From Chara braunii (Eukaryota > Streptophyta > Charophyceae > Charales > Characeae), in contig BFEA01000144.1 in NCBI GenBank assembly GCA_003427395.1, positions 1,158,819 to 1,179,836 on the forward strand: a stretch of 21,018 nt of DNA, written 5' to 3'. Positions 16,206 through 21,018 of the stretch are shown here, one piece after another. Under the pieces are notes generated by a model. The model was given only the letters and a program-made list of their open reading frames with translations. It searched no databases and was not told the DNA's origin. Each line of letters begins with the position of its first letter. Positions within the stretch are counted from its first letter, which is position 1. A program made the position numbers and the translations under genes.

Positions 16206-16351
16206 GCCTGGGTTTTCTTAACTTTCCTCTAAGTTTGTAAGTGGTATCTAGTGTTGTGGAATGAATTGTTATATTTGCGCGGTTTCAGCAGAGCAAAGAA
16301 TTCATTTCTCGACTACAAGCGGCTTTTGGGATCACTTGTTGACCTGCTTTT

Positions 16352-16415
16352 GTATGTGATAAAAATAAGGCTCCGTGGACAAACTTTCATCTCACTAATC
16401 ACCTTCTCTTAACAG
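16352..16415 (+). other. Possible small spliceosomal intron
   Basis: GTATGT at 16352, a CTAAT branch-like word (about 16394) and TTCTCTTAACAG ending at 16415 make a plausible 64-nt intron. Upstream (about 16291-16351) and downstream (16416-16465) sequences join in one open frame, ending SYNV-stop. A GTAAGT with a later TTTCAG (about 16238-16290) could be a preceding intron, but the exon before it is closed by a stop within the satellite. No known protein. Weak support. Confidence 0.2.
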
Positions 16416-16489
16416 GAGCCTTGATTTGGTATGTTTTCCATCACTAGGTGCGTCATACAACGTGTAAAAGTAGCACCAACGGAGTGAAA

Positions 16490-16687
16490 ATGAGTGGAAA
16501 AATTTTGGTTTTCTCCGGTCTATACAGATTGTTTGGTTTTCTATGTTTGTTTGGTTTATCAAGTGTTTTAATTTCTCTTTCTTCCTTCTCTCTTGTTGCA
16601 TTCTTTGTGGATGGTACACTAACCACTCCTTGTACTTTCTCACTTTTGACAAGCATCGTACAAGGCGTGAATCTTTCAAAATTATGA
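16490..16687 (+). CDS. Candidate 65-aa hydrophobic peptide, hypothetical
   Basis: ATG at 16490 (context GTGAAAATGA) opens 65 codons to TGA at 16685. The peptide starts MSGKILVFSG, then has a hydrophobic stretch of about 30 residues (roughly 11-44, e.g. LFGFLCLFGLSSVLISL) that could hold one or two membrane segments, and ends GVNLSKL. AATAAA words follow at about 16756 and 16873. In T-rich DNA hydrophobic frames arise by chance, there is no homolog I recognise, and the frame overlaps no strong splice model. It may well not be a gene. Confidence 0.2.
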   Translation: MSGKILVFSGLYRLFGFLCLFGLSSVLISLSSFSLVAFFVDGTLTTPCTFSLLTSIVQGVNLSKL

Positions 16688-17360
16688 AAGTACGATGGAT
16701 CGTTTTATCAAACTCGTCTCTCCTTGATGATATGATAAATGAGCGTGTATGTGTGAATAAATTTTTCTTTTTTTGAATGTTATGGTGGAATGTATTTTTG
16801 TCCTCTCGTGATGAATGATTAGGTCATTTCACTATTGTATGCACAAGGTTTATTGTATAGACTATGCATGATTAATAAATGCGTGTGCATTTTATGGCTT
16901 GGCTTTCTCGCTTCCAATAAGTATTGCATTGACCGTATATCTCTTGAAAGCGCGAAGGTGAGCAGCTTCGCTGACACCAAAGCCCCACAATCCTTTTATG
17001 AATGAGAATGAATGAGACCTCTTTAGTTTTAGTGCTCCCCGCCTTCGTCAAAGATCAGACACGCATTGACATTAATTACCAGTCTGTGATTTGATCGATG
17101 ACGTGACACTTGACTATGGATTAAATCCCCCAAGTCGTAGATGTCGTCGATTCCCTCCCCCTCTATTGAAACAACTTGCGACTGCAATTTAGAATAATTT
17201 CTTCCCGAACTCGTCTATTAGCTTTCTAGGTAATTCTCCCCTCTTGGAGGAATATCAAACATGAATGTCGCATCATATTGCCCGATTTCCTTCGTGTGGG
17301 CTATTCCCCGAGTTGATGGGATTGATTCTGTGTGTTTTGTGAATAACGGATGTATGTGTG
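16688..17360. other. No gene seen
   Basis: Composition returns to average after about 16900. No repeats or convincing frames. GAATGAGAATGAATGAGACC at about 16999 is a minor direct repeat. Confidence 0.5.
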
Positions 17361-17361
17361 A

Positions 17362-18039
17362 TTAACTGTCGATGACCATGTGGACTGACCCCATTGGATC
17401 ATATGCGCCCCAACTTTGTGAACACCTCCGCCCACACCTCTTCCCGTATGACAAGGATTGGACACGTGTGTGCGAGTGGGACGTCTGCAAAGTCGTGGCC
17501 CAAACGGTCACCCGTATCTGTTCCCTTATAAAGTGCAGTGCTTTGGGTTGGTTAATTCTGGATTTGTGATTGCTGGCACCATATTCCCTACTTTTTTTAT
17601 TTTTCTTCCTTTTAATCAGTTGATTGTTATTCTGCGGCCGATTGTTGCACCATAGTGGCCGCACACCCCTAGTTCTAACTGTTGATATACTGAACGGCTG
17701 AAGGAACGAGGTTTCGACTACACGTCGCAAGGAGAAAGGAAGTGATGAAGATAACAACTGGACTGTGCCCCGCCAACTCTTATTGCGAATTTTGCAAGAC
17801 AGTGTAAGGTGCGAGTTCGCCGTGTTCGGTATCAGAGTGGAGATGTGCAGAGAGTTGGAGGAGGAGAAGGGAGGCAGCCCTTTTTCACATTTTAAGTCAC
17901 TCCAACAGGAAAACAGTGTAAGTTGTGAGTTCGCCTGGTTCGATATCAGAGCCGACACATGTCGGTTCCCGAGCGAATAACGAACTGGCGGGAGCCTAGA
18001 GGACAGTGGATTCTTCCTAACCCCGATCCGGATCACCAA
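17362..18039. mobile_element. LTR-retrotransposon-like 5' region (tentative)
   Basis: CCCTTATAAAGTGCAG (TATA-like, 17526-17532) is followed about 300 bp later by GGTATCAGAG at 17828-17837 and GATATCAGAGCC at 17942-17953. Both are close to the tRNA-iMet primer-binding site TGGTATCAGAGCC common in plant LTR retrotransposons. The two sites lie 114 bp apart in a tandem duplication. No second LTR, gag, pol or clean TG...CA ends were found. The 225-codon minus-strand frame here is Ser/Arg/Asn-rich and unrecognised. Confidence 0.3.
17800..17965 (+). repeat. 114-bp tandem duplication with an open frame
   Basis: CAGTGTAAGGTGCGAGTTCG (17800) and CAGTGTAAGTTGTGAGTTCG (17914) start two related segments. 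The 114-bp period is a multiple of three. The plus-strand frame (open from about 17703 to TAA at 17978-17980) therefore contains a peptide repeat (SVRCEFAVFGIR, SVSCEFAWFDIR). Too short and unrecognised to call a gene. Confidence 0.6.
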
Positions 18040-18284
18040 TAAAATTGTTCGTAACCCTTTTGCCCTTCATTTTCCTTTTTCGCACGGTGAGTTACACCTT
18101 TTGTGCTAGAAACCAATTGGACCTTTTAATACTCTAGTTTCCGGCTGGGCACAGAGCGCGTTTGGCCATTGCCAACCCCCCAATATAGTGAGGTCCATCT
18201 TGTCGAGTTCCTTAAAGCACTGCTCTAGGCAGGCTGGGTTTCAACACAACGTTCTCTCTTGCTCAACGAGATGCAAAATCTCCT

Positions 18285-18447
18285 TAAACCACCAGTGCCT
18301 CGTAAAAGTGCTCCGCGTTAGTGGGCGTGGCTTTTGGGAGGAACGGGCCTGGGCCGGTAGCCTCGATTCAGCCAAGTGGAAACGGCGCGATTTCCACTTT
18401 TGGCTGGCCGTTAGCACGGAGCACTTTTTGGAGGTACTGGTGGTTTA
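18285..18447. mobile_element. Nested foldback element (~163 bp)
   Basis: The outer arms TAAACCACCAGTGCCTCGTA (18285 to about 18322) and the reverse complement of 18410-18447 (GTACTGGTGGTTTA end) pair over about 37 bp with roughly seven mismatches. Inside lies a second hairpin, AGCCAAGTGGAAA (18370-18382) against TTTCCACTTTTGGCT (18391-18405), with an 8-nt loop. No coding capacity and no flanking duplication seen. Confidence 0.7.
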
Positions 18448-18530
18448 CTTGAGTTCCTGAGGAAAGGGCTACCATTGCACAAGCCATAATCAACTTCTTA
18501 ACTTTTTTTAAGTGTTCCGTAGAGTGAAAT

Positions 18531-18790
18531 GGGTAGACAATCCCGTTCAAGATCTCTTCCAGTGGCAATCTACGTTCTTTCCCTTGTGTACTACTCTCCT
18601 AAAGTGAAGTTCCGGGTAGACAACCCCATTCAAGATCTCTTGCAGGGGCAATCTACCTGATTTCCCTCCTGTAACACTCTCCCTAAGTGAAGTTCAGCTT
18701 CTCAACTTTTTGAAGTTTTTGTAACTCTCCCGTCGTCGAAAATGGGTAGGCAACCCCGTTCAAGATCTCTTGTAGGGGCCATCTACCAAT
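18531..18790. repeat. Three dispersed copies of a ~45-bp hairpin repeat
   Basis: GGGTAGACAACCCC-type starts at 18531, 18614 and 18744, each followed by TTCAAGATCTCTTG, GGGGC and ATCTAC. The GGGTAG start pairs with the CTACC end and CCCC with GGGG, so each unit can fold. Spacers share CTCTCC and AAGTGAAGTTC. Confidence 0.8.
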
Positions 18791-19045
18791 TTTGCCTCGT
18801 TTAACGCTCTTCCCCCACCATCTAGTCAGACTAAGGATAACTGAGACCGGGTCCATTTTTCGTTCCTTTGGACCATTGGTTGAAGGGTCTATTGGTCAAA
18901 GACCCCCACTGGGCCCACCCGAGACGCTATTGGGCCATTTGGTTGGAGAACCCCACCCGACAACCTATTTGGCTGGTTCCATTGAAAGCCCTCGGCTTGG
19001 GTAAAGGGAAAGGTTTGGCCGGGTAGTACGCAAACCGTACACATC
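18791..19045. other. No gene; short direct repeats
   Basis: TTGG-rich sequence with repeated GGTTGRAGRG / TTGGGCCATTTGG words. No element boundaries visible. Confidence 0.4.
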
Positions 19046-19480
19046 AAACAGCCCAAAAAGTTTGTACTTTTCCCAAACCATTTCTCTATTTATGGCTGTC
19101 ATTCTCGAGCACGGGCCATGGTAATATCTCTTTGAATTGTTCCAGTTTTAACGGAATCCATGTCTCGACGGACAGCCCAGCAGGTTTTTCAGTGGGGGTC
19201 TTCTACCAATGAGTATCGGTGGGCAGAGATTGGGGGTAAACAGCCCAACAAGTTTGTCCTTTTTCCCAACTATTTCTCGATTTATGGGTGTCATCCTTGA
19301 GCACGGGCCATGATAATATTTCTTTCTTTCCCCCGCCCCCGGGCCCCCCACCCACAAAAAAAAATAAAAAATAAATAAAAATAAAAATAAAAAAAATCTT
19401 TGCATTGTTCCAGTTTTAACGGATGTCCAAAAGGACAGCCCAGCAGGTTTTTCACAGGGGGTCTTCTACCAATTATCGTT
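19046..19480. repeat. 192-bp tandem duplication, second copy carrying an insert
   Basis: AAACAGCCCAAAAAGTTTGT (19046) and AAACAGCCCAACAAGTTTGT (19238) start the two units. Both continue through CGATTTATGG/CTATTTATGG, GAGCACGGGCCATG, TTGTTCCAGTTTTAACGGA, GACAGCCCAGCAGGTTTTTC and GGGGTCTTCTACCAA. In unit 2 about 70 bp (C-rich, then A-rich; roughly 19326-19396) interrupt the AATAT-TTCTTTG site. Confidence 0.85.
19326..19396 (+). mobile_element. C-rich/A-tailed insert in the 192-bp repeat
   Basis: Absent from unit 1 at the corresponding site. It begins CTTTCCCCCGCCCCCGGG and ends in an A-rich tail with scattered T. TCTTT is present on both sides, so a target-site duplication may be as short as 5 bp or partly decayed. 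The composition resembles the end of the insert at 20686-20764. Confidence 0.5.
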
Positions 19481-19856
19481 TCATGAGTCATTCCATCCTA
19501 GGGCTTTGGTCCTCGGCGAGTTTCAATGCATTCCGTACTAGCACGTTCTTCACCCGAACACAACCTACGGTCGCGGTATTTGGGTTATGGTCTTTCAGTC
19601 TAAAAATACACAGCATTAACGACCTTACATTGCCTTCGGTTTAGTGTCAAGCCGTAGCTGACATTCAGTAAACAATCAAAGAGTCACAGTACGCAAGACA
19701 TGAAGGAAGAGGGGGGGGGGAAGAGGGGGGAGGAAGAAACCAGTAGAAAACGACGCAAAAACCATGTCCCGAACCAGACAGAATTTTAAAATATAACTTG
19801 AAGAACGACATGGCGCTTGTCCCTACCGGTTTCACCTGGCCGCCAGCACCGGGATC
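19481..19856. other. No gene seen
   Basis: Unrecognised sequence with a polypurine tract (19703-19738) containing two G runs. A polypurine tract can precede a 3' LTR, but no LTR is identifiable. Confidence 0.45.
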
Positions 19857-19886
19857 ATCAGGAGCCTCGGTATCAGGAGCCTCGGT
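19857..19886. repeat. 15-bp tandem repeat x2
   Basis: ATCAGGAGCCTCGGT at 19857-19871 and 19872-19886. GGTTTCACCTG flanks the pair on both sides (about 19829 and 19884). Confidence 0.85.
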
Positions 19887-19903
19887 TTCACCTGATTCGG
19901 TTT

Positions 19904-20109
19904 AGGCCACGATCTATCTTTTTTTTTTCTTTCGGAAACACATTCATTCATACCAATTCTTGCAACGAGGCCGGGGACCTCACAATTCAACCCGGAGTTA
20001 TCCCGGCAGCACGAATTCTTCTCGCTTCAACCTCCAATACCTGTGTAGTCTTATCATAAAACCAGGTCGGAACACTTGACAGCAGGCCACGATCTATCAT
20101 ACGAACCAA

Positions 20110-20145
<36 letters not shown>

Positions 20146-20240
20146 CACGAACAAACTCTTCGCGACACAGGCAAGTGCATACAGGAGACGATCGATCATA
20201 CGAACAAACTCTTTTTTTTTTTTCCCTTTTTAGAGTGCAT
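19904..20240. repeat. Diverged repeat units with long poly(T) tracts
   Basis: AGGCCACGATCTATC occurs at 19904 and 20084. A related GACGATCGATCATACGAAC occurs at 20187. ATACGAACCAACTC and ATACGAACAAACTC each precede a T run (20113-20145, 33 T; and 20212-20223). ACGAACAAACTC also follows the 33-T run directly, so that run is flanked by a 12-bp duplication with one mismatch. Confidence 0.75.
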
Positions 20241-20352
20241 ACGGACTCAGGTGCTCGTGAATTCATCAAAGAGCCTTCGATGATCAGACTGAGTTAGGAC
20301 CACCCGAAACAACCGTCAATTGCGAACAAGACCCTTCATCCCTGCAGCAGTA

Positions 20353-20480
20353 CATGGGCCTCGCTCCACTATTCTGGACATGCACAAAGACAAAAGTCAT
20401 GGCGGTGTATCCATCCATGTTCTAGCGGAAGATTCACTCTCGTTTTGCACATGTCGAGAGTAGTGGAGCGGGGTCCCATG
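20353..20480. mobile_element. Family 1 MITE-like element, compact copy (128 bp)
   Basis: The left end CATGGGCCTCGCTCCACTAT continues with TCTGGACATG (to 20382). Its inverted counterpart at 20449-20480 reads ACATGTCGAGAGTAGTGGAG and ends GGGTCCCATG. The arms of about 30 bp match with few differences. The interior contains CACAAAGACAAAAGTC, CGGTGTATCCATCCATG and TTCTAGCGGAAGATTC, words shared with 1618-2132. There is no transposase and no clear target-site duplication. Confidence 0.8.
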
Positions 20481-20514
20481 AGAGGAGATCGAGAAGAGTT
20501 TTCTAGACGATCAA

Positions 20515-20895
20515 TTAGCACGCACCCCAAACTCCCAAGAGTGAACGGGACCATCGGTCAATGCACCTAGACGGCTTCCTTGATTAATAGCAGAATACAA
20601 GAACAAAGTTCAACTTTGTTCGCTAAGTTAAGCGCTCATCTCAGTGGTTCCTCAGTTAGCACGCACCCCAAATCCTCAAGTGTGAGGGTTTCCCGGCCTC
20701 TACATTTTCCAAGGTTGAAATGAAATTTGTGATTCTTCCCCCCCCCCAAAAAAAAAAATAAAAAAAATCCTCAAGTGTGAACGGGACCCTCCATCAATGG
20801 ACCTAGACGGCTTCCTCGATCAAAAGCAGAATACAAGAACAAACTTTGTTAGGTAAGTTACGCGCCTCATGTCTGTGGTTCATCAGTTGAAGATA
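20515..20895. repeat. 141-bp tandem duplication, second copy split by an insert
   Basis: TTAGCACGCACCCCAAA starts at 20515 and 20656. Both units continue with AGTGTGAACGGGACC-like sequence, CCTAGACGGCTTCC, AGCAGAATACAAGAACAAA, AAGTTA(A/C)GCGC and GTGGTTCMTCAGTT. In unit 1 a palindrome (AACAAAGTTCAACTTTGTT) is present where unit 2 has a shortened AACAAACTTTGTT. Confidence 0.9.
20670..20780 (+). mobile_element. 79-bp A-tailed retro-insert with 16-bp target-site duplication
   Basis: AAATCCTCAAGTGTGA occurs at 20670-20685 and exactly again at 20765-20780. The 79 bp between begin GGGTTTCCCGGCCTCTAC, hold AAGGTTGAAATGAAATTTG, then a C run and an A-rich tail. Unit 1 of the same tandem repeat (AAACTCCCAAGAGTGA-ACGGG) shows the empty site. 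The source RNA is not recognised; it is too short for a typical tRNA SINE. Confidence 0.85.
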
Positions 20896-20907
20896 AGCCG
20901 CCACATT

Positions 20908-20951
20908 TTTTGTCTTTTGTGGATGTGGAGAGTACTAGAGTGAGGGCCCTT
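20908..20951 (-). mobile_element. Family 1 left-end fragment, reverse orientation
   Basis: The reverse complement reads AAGGGCCCTCACTCTAGTAC, then TCTCCACATCC and ACAAAAGACAAAAAATGTG. This matches the ends at 20353-20395 and about 1634-1690. Only one end is present before the window stops. Confidence 0.6.
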
Positions 20952-21018
20952 AGAAGAAGACACACGTGCATACGATGTAATATGCGGGCTCATAAATGAA
21001 TTCCAATTAAAAAAAAAA

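Noticed and set aside
17362-18039. 225-codon minus-strand frame
   Set aside because: Low-complexity Ser/Arg/Asn content with no recognisable motif, overlapping a plus-strand tandem duplication. Not enough to call a gene.

Overview
The window is eukaryotic nuclear DNA of accessory, repeat-dominated character. I find no protein-coding gene I can name, and no rRNA, tRNA gene, operon or CRISPR array. Long open frames in it mostly read through low-complexity DNA (CT, GT and GGA tracts, minisatellites). The best clue to the organism is a fragment at 7861-7946 that matches the 5' end of spliceosomal U2 snRNA. It starts ATACCTTTCTCGGCC, as in land plants and green algae, rather than with the metazoan ATCGCTTCTCGGCC. 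Two sequences close to the plant retrotransposon primer-binding site TGGTATCAGAGC (17828 and 17942) fit the same picture. A streptophyte alga or another green-lineage genome with very many simple repeats is plausible, but the exact taxon is inference.

Layout. 1-1600: simple repeats and short tandem duplications in otherwise unrecognised sequence. 1618-2132: copies of a small inverted-repeat element (family 1), internally amplified. 2400-3400: a higher-order minisatellite and a strongly T-poor stretch. 3657-4608: a GT tract and a 12-copy minisatellite. 4839-4945: a near-perfect palindromic MITE-like element (family 2). 5094-5429: a long polypurine tract. 5907-6405: a perfect hairpin and several microsatellites. 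6741-6945: an 8-copy minisatellite. 7408-8100: a ~175-bp tandem repeat invaded by two retro-insertions, one being the U2 fragment. 8163-9080: another retro-insertion and a complex repeat carrying repeated TTTCCCGCC motifs. 9400-9945: family 2 elements grading into a tandem array. 10010-10218: a 43-bp tandem repeat. 10955-11699: a 715-bp reverse-oriented retro-insertion with a broken, unrecognised reading frame. 11761-11930: a tRNA-like SINE head. 12341-16900: an AT-rich block with 191-, ~120- and ~170-bp tandem repeats that share a palindromic TTTATAGNNCTATAAA motif. 17040-18000: an LTR-like stretch. 18285-18790: foldback and hairpin repeats. 19046-21018: tandem duplications with further A-tailed inserts and family 1 copies.

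The unifying theme is retrotransposition by a LINE-type machinery. At least five A- or T-tailed inserts (17, ~120, 107, 715 and 79 bp) are flanked by direct repeats of 12-20 bp. Several lie inside one unit of a tandem repeat, so a neighbouring unit serves as the uninvaded reference. A second theme is that the arms of small inverted-repeat elements appear to have seeded local tandem arrays.
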